A DNA stretch of 64,000 nucleotides from Hydractinia symbiolongicarpus (lineage: Eukaryota; Cnidaria; Hydrozoa; Anthoathecata; Hydractiniidae): NCBI RefSeq assembly GCF_029227915.1, contig NC_079875.1:6758001-6822000 (forward strand). The letters are read 5' to 3'. The translations under genes and the position numbers were made by a program. Positions 21,151-31,969 of the stretch are shown here, in pieces. The notes under the pieces are model-generated. The model ran no database searches. It saw only the letters and a program-made list of their open reading frames with translations, and was not told the origin of the DNA. Position 1 is the stretch's first letter; each line of letters begins with the position of its first letter.

Positions 21151-21588
21151 AAAATGTATGTCTCAAATGGTAATTTTTCTCACGTTATGGCGCAACGTAA
21201 ATAACATTAACTTAACATCAATTTCTTATATTAAACTAATGAAGCCATTACAGTGCATTTATAATTTTGAGGCCAAATAACAAGGTGGCAACGTCATTCA
21301 TTACTTATCGCATGGGTAACTAGGAACCAACTGGGACCAATTTGTGTAAGTTTCCCAAACCCTAGGTCCCGGAATCCATTTGGGAATGGACAGGTTAATG
21401 ACGTCATAAAAAAACTTTAAACCCCATTATCTCCGCAACCATCTGTCAAAGATAAATGATCCTATATACATTTCTTGATCAGTGTTTCAGGATCTATACC
21501 ATGAAGGCAACAGGTATACAGATTTTCCTGGAAATTTATTGTGTTCATTCTTGCATCACAAAGATTTGGGTTAGTTCATTTTTTTTAA

Positions 21589-21638
21589 GAAAAGAATGCA
21601 GAAGATAGATAGATAGATCTATCTTCTGCATTCTTTTC
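21589..21638. repeat. Perfect 22-bp inverted repeat with 6-base loop
   Basis: Left arm 21589-21610 (GAAAAGAATGCAGAAGATAGAT) is the exact reverse complement of 21617-21638. It lies 23 bases from the truncated end of the Harbinger-like fragment and may mark its breakpoint. Confidence 0.95.
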
Positions 21639-21660
21639 AATTTTGCTGAGGTGCACCTTT

Positions 21661-22142
21661 TTAATGTATTGCATTGGCATACTGCATCAGTTGTAAAAAA
21701 GCTTGTTCCCATGATCCCAGCCTGTGACTGTGATGTTCATACACAAAGTCTAGTACTGTGGTAAAAATGAGACAGAGCTCATTGTATTCTTTCCAAAATT
21801 GCCACCATATTGGTAATCTACAAGGAAAAGCTAATCTTTTAAGAAAGATACAGAACCTTCCATTGCTAAACAAATAGTTCTTTACTCAGAAATAATTTTA
21901 TCTGGCAGCTGTAAAGCATCTTTCAATGCAGTCAAGTCTCCCTTGCAAAAACGTAGCTCTTTTTGGCAGCGTTGATCATCCCACATGTCTAAATTGAACG
22001 CAGGAAAATTCCAATATGGATAGAGTTCTTTAGACGAATTCAACTCGGTCAAAATCAAAAATTCTTCCTCGTTAATTATGCTGAATACATACGCAAGTAG
22101 AATGTTTTCTCGGACTTCTCTTAGACCCTGTATGGCTACCAT
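21661..22142 (-). pseudogene. N-terminal fragment of a PIF/Harbinger-type transposase-like protein
   Basis: Minus strand, starting MVAIQGLREVRENILLAY at 22142 to LQLPDKIISE, a stop, then (frame-shifted) EGSVSFLKRLAFPCR and YNELCLIFTTVLDFVYEHHSHRL to 21661. The pattern of a Leu-rich helical N-terminus with an LKRLA..P.R..D-like and ELC.I....VLDF signature fits HARBI1-like DDE transposases from memory. The DDE catalytic half is missing because the fragment stops at QYANAIH. At least two frameshifts and one stop are seen. Confidence 0.5.
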
Positions 22143-23775
22143 GTTTGTTGTTGTTTTTCTGCGCCTTTAAGATGTTAAATCACGTTTTCCCTCAGACTGT
22201 TACAGGAACGCAGAACTGCAATGACGGTGTCTTAAGTGACATTCGCGTATTGCTACTAAATAAGCCTATTAAAGATTCATTAACTGCAAAGCATTGAACC
22301 TTGTATCCAAAAGCCCTGCACATAACTTTGATGGAAAAGATAATGGCAGTTAATGTGAAGGTATTATAAGTAGGATTTGAGTTTATTGGAATAGAGTTTT
22401 CCAAAATACTTAATTTGATACATTTGATTGGTAAATATAGTTTAATGTCACACAATTCTGTATGCTTTTGTGGTCGAATCAACAAAATTGAAAGTGCTGT
22501 TTTTTATTTTAGGAATAATTTGGAAGAGTTTGGAAATAATTTAGGCAAGTCCAGGAGTTCCAGCAAAACATGAAAATTTTATTTAAAAAATCAACAGAGC
22601 TTCCCCTGTGAAATTTTAAAGAATAAAATAGTAAGAGTGGGTATTGGCTATTGAGGATGATATTTTTTGTTTTTCTAGCCCTTCTGCTATCGTATGTCAA
22701 AGATTACTATTAAAAATAGGGGAGGTCGGGTGACTTAACACTATAGCACTATTTTTTTCCTGACTATCTGGAAGAATTTGTACCAATGCCATATTGAGAT
22801 ATATAGTATCTATAGGTATAACTAAGGTTTTAACTTGAAGAAGGTAAGAAGCATGATATAGGGGAAAGAAGGCATTAGACTTGCATGAACTCCAACATGA
22901 ACTCCCTATTTTCCATGGAGAGTTGTTCGTGTAATGGTATACATAAACACAGTTATAATGTTAAATTTCTTACGCTGACGTTGGGCTGCATTGAAGGAGA
23001 CTGATTGTAATCTTTTAGCCGCAAAACGAAACATATTGGGACGACTTCACACTGCGTTTGTTGTTAAATTGGAAATCTTGACTCGAATGCAAGTGGTGGT
23101 GCTACACTGGTTACCAGTTTTCCGTTTGCTACAAATTTCGGACAAAAACAGCTTAGGTGGGTGAATAATCGGAACATTCCTAATGTACGAGGGGCCGAAA
23201 AGAAGGCCTTGTAACCCCAACTGAGTTGGCTCTGTATAATGAAAAAGTACATGGTGCCTATTCCTTTTTACCATTTACCACAAAGGAATAGATTATTGAC
23301 AAAGTCCATTATTTCAGATGATTTTATCCAGAAGAAAAGTTACTGATGATAACTGAGTCAACGTGAGCCAGTGTTTGCGTAAAGGCACACGCATTTGATT
23401 CTTTGTACGCAAGCATTTCTCTCTGCATTTTTGATGTGCACTCATTTTTTCTGAATGGTTTCTGCATTACAAGACATCGATTATAACATGAAACAATTTA
23501 CCAGTATGTGATTAAAGAAGATGGTATGACTTACACCAAAGAAATCTGGGAAATTGTTCCAGTTTCAACCTCGTACTTAGGGAGCTAGGGACTCTTCTAC
23601 ACCTATTGAATATCATCGGCATAAAAGAGTCCTGAATACGAGGTTGTTTGAGTTTGTTGCTTTATACATCATTATATCCTGGCTGGGGTGATTTACCTTT
23701 CGGGCTCTCTTCTTTGTTGTATACGTAGATTAAGCCCAGCCGTAAATTTAAGGCACACTGTGCAAGAGAAATGAC
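22143..23775. other. No gene supported
   Basis: AT-rich, with only short open frames. A plus-strand stretch near 23070-23290 (for example GLVTPTELALYNEKVHGAY) looks weakly coding in broken frames but matches nothing I recognise. Confidence 0.5.
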
Positions 23776-23829
23776 TTAATGGTATTGATCTTGATAACCT
23801 CTTACAACCTCGACCCCAGGGCCATGGAG

Positions 23830-24015
23830 ACTTGAGCATAGTTTTATCCCGGGTTGAAATTTTTTCTCGGTCATTTTGATCGGGATGAACTCGCCCCGGG
23901 ATGAGATTTCATCCCGCCTAAAACATGTAAACAGTATAAAAACTTTGGCCAGAGACAGGAATGACCTCATCCTGGGACGAGTTTCATCCCGGGATGAGAT
24001 TTCCCATGTAAACAC
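23830..24015. repeat. Palindrome-rich repeat based on TCATCCCGGGATGA
   Basis: Several direct and inverted copies of CCCGGGATGA/TCATCCCGGG within 190 bases, flanked by CATGTAAAC on both sides of the core (23925 and 24005). This looks like a small dispersed element; its class is unknown. Confidence 0.5.
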
Positions 24016-24280
24016 CCTCTGAGACTACTTACGTACACCTATGAAAACGGTGTATGTTTCGATGTTCAAAATATTGTGGGGTTGGTAGTCTAAATGATGT
24101 TGTTAGAGGCTTCATATACAATTAATTACATATATTGGAGTATGCGTTGGAGATGCAGTTTTAACAATCTATGCGACATATGTGTAAAAAGACAGAATTA
24201 TTAGGAATTTTGAGTATATGTTGCAGAAAGTAGATGAGTGACAAGACAAGAAATACCAATTAAAAAAGGATGCCTATATT

Positions 24281-24790
24281 AAAAAAAGATGCCTATACGT
24301 AAAGAAAAGACCGTTAAAGCAAAAGACTTTTACAACGATGTCACTGCGTACAATATCGAGGATGACAAAACCTAAATCTAGGATCTGTTCCTGCAAATAA
24401 GGGTAAAGACGAGAAAGATGTGGCTGGTTATATCACAAACACAATGTAGCTCCGTTGATGGTAAAGGGATCAAATAATGTCTACTCTTATTGTGTCCCCC
24501 AATAAAGCAAGACTTCTGTGGTAGAGCTTGGCGACTACCATGACTGGTTAGTTAAGACCTTGGATAGGGTGGAGGTGTTGGTTGAGCACTATTTCACGAA
24601 CATGGTCGTCAGGAAATGCCGCTACATTAACTCAAAAATGAAAAGGTAAAGTAGGAATATCCGAACCAACTTTCACAAGAAGGAAGTATCTGGAAGTGTG
24701 TATTAGCAATCAAATGACGATGACGAGAACCTCACTAAATTGTAGATGATCGCAGAAGCAAGAATCACATGGTTGGTGACAACCACATAC
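24281..24790 (+). pseudogene. Remnant of the conserved Polinton late-type gene, copy 3
   Basis: Stop- and frameshift-interrupted + strand sequence. VPANKGKDEKDVAGYITN (about 24390) corresponds to IPANKGKDKRFVISYWDQ of copy 1. DYHDWLVKTLDRVEVLVEH (about 24535) matches TYPEWLENYEGIL, and RNIRTNFHKKEVSG (about 24657) matches GEIRTNFHSKKLPQ. The order is the same as in copy 1, so homology is likely despite low identity. Function unknown. Confidence 0.5.
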
Positions 24791-25189
24791 ACAAAGATGA
24801 GCAGCCTGTAGAAAAAGACAGTATTTTTAAGTAAGAAGGGAAGATGGCAGTTGTACAGGCAATAAATAAACGCTGCCATCCGAAAATTTAAGTTTAAGGA
24901 TGCTTCAGCATAGACAATGTGTTCATACTGCAGGCCATGTGTAAAAATTGCGTAATCCAAAAATCTCAAGCAACTGACGAAGCAACTTGTTGAAAGAACA
25001 AGACGCATAGTCCATGATGAGCATTTGCTAATTGATGTAGAGACTTGGCAGGTGGTTGGCTACGCTTAGAATGCTTAGGTAGTTTTCTAGATTGATACAA
25101 CCTACAAAACCAGTGATCCTAAAGTTTATACACTTGAGGCTCATCTAGTTCACAATTGCATACTGCATAGACTGAATTTATTTCAAGAC

Positions 25190-25680
25190 TTTATTCTTAT
25201 CCCTTCGTCGTCATTTCACCATTAGATTAACAAGTTCCTTCTCATCAATGTTATTCACGATGCGCTTTATACGCTGTCCTATCTTTTCCTTTAGCATCAT
25301 ATGGCGCTGTTTCTTTAGTTAAACTTAATTCATAGTCAATGACAACATGTTTGATGGCTCCAGGGATAAGGTTTATGATAGAGTTTAACTTAGACTTTGT
25401 GCGTCTTTTGTTTTAGTCGCTTAGAGGCATTATTCAGATCTTTTTTCTTAGATGTAGCGGTTGCAATACCTTCCATGGTTACGTATAAGTGTTCCTAGTT
25501 CTGCACTTAATGCACCGATTCCGCATCCACTGGTGGGGATCGTGACACCTAATTGAGCGTGGCCATTTCATTTGACGCATGCTTCATGCATCTTAAACAT
25601 TTTCGCGAATCTATCTATTAAAGAGTTAATCTCTCTTCGAAGGTACTGCTCGATTTCCTCGAGTTTTTTTAGCATGTATA
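25190..25680 (-). pseudogene. Remnant of the Gly-rich membrane-type Polinton gene, copy 3
   Basis: Minus strand, from 25680 downward. KKLEEIEQYLRREI leads to KMFKMHEACVK, then TIPTSGCGIGALSAELG, KSKLNSIINLIPGAIKHVVI and, in another frame, MMLKEKIGQRIKRIVNNIDEKE. These match in order the copy 2 gene at 38914-39480 (KIEEIEQYLRDKI, KKFKMHG, ITSGAGIGALTTGLG, SKLNSIIDLISKAV, MLLKEQMRQRFNRIVDSMN). Several stops and frame changes occur. Confidence 0.65.
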
Positions 25681-25699
25681 CCTGACTTTCGTCTTTCTA

Positions 25700-26950
25700 T
25701 CATGTTCTCCTCTGTTGCACTAGGCTACAATAATTTTTGTGCATCAGAATCGCATAATGATTACTGTACACATTTTTGTCCGTACGTAAATCCGTCAACA
25801 TTAATTTGAGCCTGTCTTTCTAGCCTTTAAAAGTGAGGATAATAAAGGCGTCAAACATCCGGGTAAGGATACTTCCCTAAGTTGCTTCTTTAATTAAAAG
25901 CATAGCAAGAATCTTTTTAACTTTTAGGAGCACTACTCTTAATTAAGCTCAGATCAGGGGCTCAGATCAGGGCAGATGAATCGCTATCTAAAGTACATTT
26001 TGATATCGTACCTACCATCGAAATCTCCCGCTATGAAAAACTTTCCAACGGTAGATTTAGGTAGGTCCATAGAGCTTCTCTCCTCACGGTCAATTATAAC
26101 TGTGATACTCTTGTTACCCTAAGTCTGAAGATGCTGCTGTCAAGTACAAGCATCATAACTTTTCATTTACTTCCTTGTTGATATCCTGTAGCCTGTGTAT
26201 TGACCATTTGTTAATATGATGCAGATAGCAATTTTGTTTGAATCAGTCCCTACCTCCCTGGTAGTGAAATCATCAGTGAAGAACAAGTAAACCATGTAGG
26301 TTTAATCCTAATTAGCTTTAGGGTGATACTCGTGCATAGGGTAGGTTTTCCTTTACATATGACATACACATATGTTTTCTCCAGAAGGAGATATGATAAA
26401 TAAAAAATAAGGCACAAGCCCAACTGTAGAGAATGACCACTCGATATCACGAGCCTCAAGTATCAAGATATCTCAGTGTCGACAAAAACGCGCATTTCTG
26501 TGGTATTTCTAGGGTTTATCAAGTTTCCCATCAAAGTTCCAATGTCTACACTTAATGATTATATACGAGTTGCGAGGCAGGTAGAGCAGGCACTAGAACT
26601 CTAGTAGCACAGATCAACTTTGTTGAATTGTGCTATTACAGCTTTTGGCATTTTTGCTGGGACATAACGCGACGTGACCTTAGCTAATTATTGACAGCGT
26701 CCTTCACTATTTGCGACGCAAAACCGTAGTAGTTCTAGGGAGGGTTTATAACCACACTTTTCCAAAAACCACGGTCAAACCCTCATAAAAAATGTCATAC
26801 ACAATTTCACTTGTGACGTCACAACTTTTCGTAACGCCCCATTGCACAAAATACCGCTGACCATCAGCAAAAATCTATTGATAATCAATGCATACGCAGT
26901 AGCTTCAGTGCTTAGTCATGCATAACAAGGTAAGTTCCCTAACATACAAC
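25700..26950. other. No gene supported
   Basis: Continuation of the degenerate third Polinton is possible up to about 26.1 kb on the minus strand, but no segment could be matched. From 26.2 to 26.95 kb no coding signal and no terminal repeat of copy 2 was found. Confidence 0.4.
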
Positions 26951-27015
26951 AAATGAGCCCCCAACGCATGCGCAAGTTGAGTAGAGGGAAGTTCCCTACT
27001 GTGTATATAATAAAG

Positions 27016-30000
27016 ATGAGCTGATTTAAGAATGCAATCAGCAAACTATATAGCACCGTGTCGGCACCAGTGACAGCAACTGGCGACGCTTTTGCCGATC
27101 AACTACAGAGTGTGCGGGATACTGTTGCCTTCTACTACAATAAGGCAAGGGAACAAATTTCGGGAGGGACACCGCTTCACGATTAGATCGAACAGGAGGC
27201 AAGGGAGGACTTCACGGAGGAATTGAATATCAAGGCTCTGAGGACGATATCTAGAGGTTGAAGGATGGAAATAGGATCAAAACATGGCGGTTCAACAAGA
27301 ATCTAAACCAACCTCTAAAGGATCCGATTATGCGAATAATTACACCACACGTGGACATGCGTGTTAAGACCGTGTATAGTTTCAGCTGTGATATTTACAA
27401 GGGTGGAGGTGGTGTCTGACTACCACAAAACTAAGAGCTCCAGGTCGCTGTCAAGTATAGCGGAAATCGAAGCGTTCGTAGAAGAATGCGAGATGATGGC
27501 GAGTTTTGGACTAAGGCTTGCCTTGCCTTCATACGCTCCCCGGGAGCGTATGAAGGCCAAATTGTCTTTGGTCATGTACAGATTAAGGTGATAAACACGC
27601 GTGAACCTCTTTTGGGATGCGGCCCTCTCCCGGATTGGTTGCGAAGCAAGAGGTACATTTACGCCATGGACGGTGAAGATGCCAGAACGGACAACCTATG
27701 CTTTTGGAGAAGCTTAGCTGTAATAGAGAGGGCCGACGTAGAACGGGGAACGGAACGCTGAACAAAAACAGCTCTCACCTTAGCTCAAGACTACTACGGG
27801 GACCCTAAGCTTAAGTGTGAGGACGTCAGGCCTACGAGGCTGGTGGATTTGGAGGGGGTTGCTAAGCAATTCATGGTTAACATTAGAGTCTTTAAACCCA
27901 AGACAAACTTCGAGAAGGCACCTTGGCGACTCGTCTATGGTCAAAAGCAATACAAAAAAGGTTTAGATGGCATCAATCTTGGTATGCTGGACGGGCACAG
28001 TTTTTACATCAAAAAAATGGATGCTTTAACCCAACAAATGCGACGGTGTCAAGACGAAGATTATCTTTAAAGGGGGGAGGTCAAACGTATACCGAGCAGG
28101 GAGGAGAAGGTCTTTTACGATGAGGGTTTTAGCTATGATGCATCAAAATGGATAGAATACATGTCGAAACAAAACGGAAGACATATTCATCATGCGCTCT
28201 GTGGACATGACGGTGAACGCGTTATATGTGATGGTAAGAAGGAGTGGAAAGTAGATGGCTATGAACTTATTTCAAAGACCGTTTACGAGTACAACGGTTG
28301 TAAGTGGCACGGATGTCCCTGTTTGTCCGAGAGATCCAAAGCGGATAAGATTCGTTATAGTGCAACCCTGTCTAAGGAGAGGATGATATGGAAACAGGGG
28401 TGCAACTTTGTCACGGGAATGTAAAAAACCACCCAAAATCAAGAGGTACTTTCAGAAGGTGTTCAAACCCTATCCCCACTCTATTGTATTTGACTTTGAA
28501 GCCCTCTTATCACCTTTAAATTACCGGCAAACCTCTGATCTAACAACATACCTTTCAAGACATGTTCTGATAAGTGTTGCTAATACCGATAATTTGAATG
28601 GGGACCCGACGTTCATCGAGCACGAGGATCCCAAGGTCTTGGTTAAACAGTTTGTGGAGGAGCTTGAAAAGAGGCATACCCTGATTGTGAAAGAGGTCTA
28701 GAGAATGTACCCGAAGCCTGACGACTTTGACATGCTCTCCAAAAAGAACCAGGAGTTGTGGAACGGTAAGCCAAGTAACTGTAATAGGGTTTAATTCTGG
28801 CAAGTACGACATCAACCTGATCAAATTTTGTCGAAGAGATTGCACAAAGGGGTGGTAAAATCAAGGTGGCGAAAAAAGATAACGACTACATGTTCCTCAC
28901 TACCTCAAGGTTTAAATTTCTCGATATCAAAAATTTCCTTGCCCCTGGTCTAAGCTATGACGGTTGGTGCAAGTCGTTGGAATGTAAACTGCAAAAGCTT
29001 GTGTTTCCATATGAATGCTTGACGAGCCACGACAAGTTGAACCATGTTGGGCCTGTGGCTCACGAAAACTTTTATAGCCGTCTAAGAGTTAAAAACATGC
29101 TATCTAATGAAGAGTATGAGACATTCCGCGCTGAGTTTTACAGGCGAGGCTGCGTCACCATGATGGACTGGCTGCGCTAGTACAACTAGCCGTTGAAGCC
29201 GTGAACAAAACGAGGTTGCAGTATTATAGGGATAAAATCGACATTTTGAAAGATATGGTAAGTATCCCGGGTGTATCAATGCGCTACGTATTGAACAAGT
29301 CCCTACAGCTGAACCCCAAGCTAGAGCTATACGCTCCGGGAGACCCATGCAGGCACAGGTGCGAGGACTCTTGTTATAGCAAGAATTGTAAGGCCTGCAA
29401 GGAGGTATAGAAAACATGTGAAAATGTACGAGTAATGAGGCCTACGAGTTCCTACGGACGGGGATGGTGGGTGAACCAGTAATCGCATTCTGTAGATACC
29501 ACGAACGAGACGTGGCGGGCATCAGATCTCACGTGTACAGCGAAGCCAACAAGTGTAGGAACATTCTGGGGTACGACGCAAACATGCTCTACCCGAGCAC
29601 CTTGATGTAAGACTTTCCTTGTGAGAAGGAACAACTGATCGTGGTGGCCACACCAACATCAGCACATAACTTAGAGCTACTGGGGCAAGGTGTGCGAGAT
29701 AGAACCCTTTTGGCTTTGCCCAGGTTGATAACGAGGTACCCGAGGATCTAAGTGACAAATTCGGCGAAATGGCCTTGCTTTTTGTTGTTAAGGAGATACC
29801 CGACAATCAAATCCCCGAGCATTTGCACGAATACTTGAAAAATACGGGTTGCAAGCGTGTTTCGGGTATGCGTAACCTTTGGGGGTTGCTTAAGGTTGAA
29901 AAATCTTACTGTATTCCCTGTGCTAAAATGGTAACTTGACCATAGGCTGAAAGTGACTGATTTTTACCAATTTCTCAAGTACACTCGAGGTAGGCCCTTT

Positions 30001-30442
30001 GAATGGTTCCCAGAAGAGATAACCAATGCAAGACGCCAAGCCGATAAGGACCCCGATAAACGTATTGCAGGAGATACGGCAAAGTTAAACGGAACAGCTT
30101 CTACGGCAAGATGATTGAGGACCTAGCGAGGCACGCAAATACTACGTTTACGAGGGATGAAAACGGGGTTGATGCAGCCCTGCGAAGCCAGTGCCTAGAG
30201 AATCTTGAAGAGATTGGAGATATGAGCTGAGAAAAGTCAAACACAAGTGTAGCATCGATAGGGCCTACCAGTGTGGTATCGCGGTATATCAACTCGCAAA
30301 GTTGCGCATGCTCGAATTTTACTATGATTGTCTCGACAAGTATGTGGTTTGTCGAGACTTTGAGTACATGTACATGGACACCGACAGTGCGTATTTTGCC
30401 ACATCCAGGGAAGAGTTAAGAGATGTCGTTCGCCCCGAACTC
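27016..30442 (+). pseudogene. DNA polymerase B of a second lineage, copy 2, broken and 3'-truncated
   Basis: It starts at 27016 after TATATAATAAAG, with a TGA as third codon and many later breaks (stops near 27185, 27760, 28070, 28700; frameshifts). An N-terminal domain has LYSTVSAPVTATGDAF. An endonuclease-fold-like motif reads YEYNGCKWHGCP near 28290. Exonuclease motifs are FDFEALL (28490) and FNSGKYDINLIK in broken frames near 28795. Motif A is GYDANMLYPST near 29570 and motif C YMDTDSAYF near 30370. It ends by running into the next gene at about 30440 after REELRDVVRPEL. The polymerase C-terminus (tens of residues) is missing. It differs from the copy 1 polymerase in motif A context and N-terminal layout, so the two elements carry different PolB lineages. 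Confidence 0.88.
27524..27556. repeat. Near-perfect 33-base palindrome inside the polymerase pseudogene
   Basis: GCCTTCATACGCTCCC is followed, across one C, by its reverse complement GGGAGCGTATGAAGGC. It lies in an otherwise open frame (LAFIRSPGAYEGQ). Confidence 0.85.
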
Positions 30443-30711
30443 CAAGAAAAGGGGGAAAAGACCGCAAAAGCGTTGACTACTCACGTGATCAGCCTATACG
30501 CGAACCTGATCACGAATATGTTGGTGAGTTACGTCGAGATATAGAAGAGGATCCTATTATCCAGGATAGCATGACAGATCTCGGGATCCTTGTGTACTGC
30601 ACAATTGAAAGGTGTTTAGCGCCTATCTTGGTAGCAGGGCATACTGCGAGACATATGGGTAAGGAAAAAGAGGAGGAGGCGGAGAAACAAGAGCCTCTGA
30701 CGTTGCTATAA
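30437..30711 (+). pseudogene. Small Polinton membrane-type protein, copy 2, N-terminus lost
   Basis: C-terminal half of the gene intact in copy 1 at 3140-3676: ELQEKGEKTAKAL, then after a frameshift near 30520 IEEDPIIQDSMTDLGILVY and AGHTARHMG, with a charged tail ending TLL. Its first part is replaced by the polymerase frame through a deletion whose junction falls in a shared GAACTCCAAGA-like sequence. Confidence 0.6.
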
Positions 30712-30749
30712 GATAAGTTAGTAAGGAGTCTACTAACCAAGTCATAACC

Positions 30750-31045
30750 AAGAAGAACGTGTTGCTGTTGGAAAGAGACTTGGTGAATGAAACCGAAAGA
30801 ACAAGGAAAACTTACAGAAGAACGTGGGTAAAAGTTCTTCATCAGGTAATCAGGAACCTACATCAGGTCTGCACAAGTCCATGGACAATGTATGCCTTTA
30901 TGGTGTAGGGACTTTGGCCGTGCTTGCGATAGGAGTAGGCGTCTATTATAAATTTAAAGGTAAAAATAATGATAAGCCAGCGACTCATCCAGAGCCTCAA
31001 AAGGGCAAAGCCCAGCCACATATTGAGATTTTCAACATGCTGTAA
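30750..31045 (+). CDS. Single-span Polinton membrane protein, copy 2
   Basis: Homologue of 4075-4635 of copy 1. An open frame from 30824 covers the hydrophobic span VCLYGVGTLAVLAIGVGVYY, a polar Lys-rich segment and QPHIEIFNML before a stop at 31043. Upstream, the basic N-terminal segment after ATAACCAAGAAG (30746) is frameshifted. The hydrophobic second protein present in copy 1 is missing here. The stop is followed at once by TAATAAATG of the HNH gene. The function is unknown. Confidence 0.5.
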
Positions 31046-31051
31046 TAATAA

Positions 31052-31491
31052 ATGGCAAGCAATGTAACCCCAAGAGAAAAAGAAATCAACAAAATAGAAA
31101 TCAACATGGAAGAGGCTAAAAATTGTTCAAGATGCAAACAGCATCTTTCCCTGGCGAATTTCGGGGTCAAGGGCAACGGTCAACTGACAAAATGATGCAT
31201 CAAATGCCTTGATGCTAACAAGGCCTCGCAGGAACACGCAAGTTGTTGCGGTAGTAAGCCCCCGCAAGCCTATACATGAAAACAAGGAGCTCATAGTTAT
31301 TCTGCGAGCTCATGTTGAAGCCAAGCTTTCCAATGGTATGACTTGGGAAGACTACGAGTTTCTTCATATTCATCACAAGATACCATTTAAATAAAAAAAC
31401 TAGTAGGGCTCCAACACTTGCTGATGTTGCTAGGGTATTACACGAGGCGAATCTTGAAATAGTAAGTGGAAAAGGCATGTTTAAAATGTAA
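31052..31491 (+). pseudogene. Zinc-ribbon plus HNH endonuclease-type gene, broken
   Basis: Starts MASNVTPREKEINK directly behind TAATAATAA. A four-cysteine unit (NCSRCKQHLSLANFG, then after a stop CIKCLDANKA) is followed, in another frame, by LRAHVEAKLSNGMTWEDYEF and HIHHKIPFK, then RAPTLADVARVL and GKGMFKM with the stop at 31491. The GMTWEDY..LHIxHKIP arrangement matches the HNH nuclease pattern. The usual Asp of HIDH is His here, so the site may be impaired. Breaks are a TGA near 31193, a frameshift near 31250 and a TAA at 31392. No counterpart was seen in copy 1. The gene could help the element or be a homing-type passenger. Confidence 0.6.
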
Positions 31492-31504
31492 GCACGTTTT
31501 AACC

Positions 31505-31969
31505 ATGGACAAATTCAAGACGAGGGTCAATAGTCGAACGTTGTATAGGTTGCCTGGATAAAGCGAAGGGGAAGCTGTGTGCAAAAACAAAGACTGTAAT
31601 ATTGAATATGAAGTAGACCCTCATACTATTGACAGGGAAATTAGAGGGTCTCAGCAAGACCAGTTTTACGTACTTTTAAATAACTTCTTCACATAAGACG
31701 TTATACGTCAGTACGCCAAACTCATCGTAGCACCATTCCATGTCAGCCAGGAAAAGGAGCGGCTCGTCAAGAGGTACGGTAATGCGCTGCGATTTCTAGA
31801 GGGAAAAATAACATATCCTCATCTATCCCTCGAATACAAGAATCGAAAGACCAAGCTCTGCCCTGCCTGCCGGGGGCCTCTTGTTAGTAACCATGGGGAT
31901 GCATGGATCTGTTTTAGCTGCACGGCGCTATACCCAAAAATATATAACAGGAAATGGAGCTATCAATAA
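31505..31969 (+). pseudogene. Zinc-finger-type Polinton protein with two nonsense codons
   Basis: A single frame of 154 codons, MDKFKTRVNSRTLYRLPG to YNRKWSYQ, interrupted by TAA at 31559-31561 and 31694-31696 only. The central part is charged (FHVSQEKERLVKRYG). The end has CPACRGPLVSN and ICFSCTALYP, a four-cysteine zinc-binding pair. The stop TAA abuts the ATPase start (CAATAAATG). No homologue was seen in copy 1, where the corresponding region is missing. A nucleic-acid-binding or transcription role is plausible for such a domain, but this is inference. Confidence 0.55.

Larger units (their letters stand above)
24281..25690 (-). mobile_element. Third Polinton fragment, inverted relative to copies 1 and 2
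   Basis: Two broken genes occur in the order and relative orientation of the Polinton right end, but reversed: the late-type gene on + (24281-24790) and the Gly-rich membrane-type gene on - (25190-25680). No integrase, capsid or polymerase was recognised nearby. Decay is much stronger than in the other copies. It lies about 1.3 kb from the polymerase start of copy 2. Confidence 0.6.
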
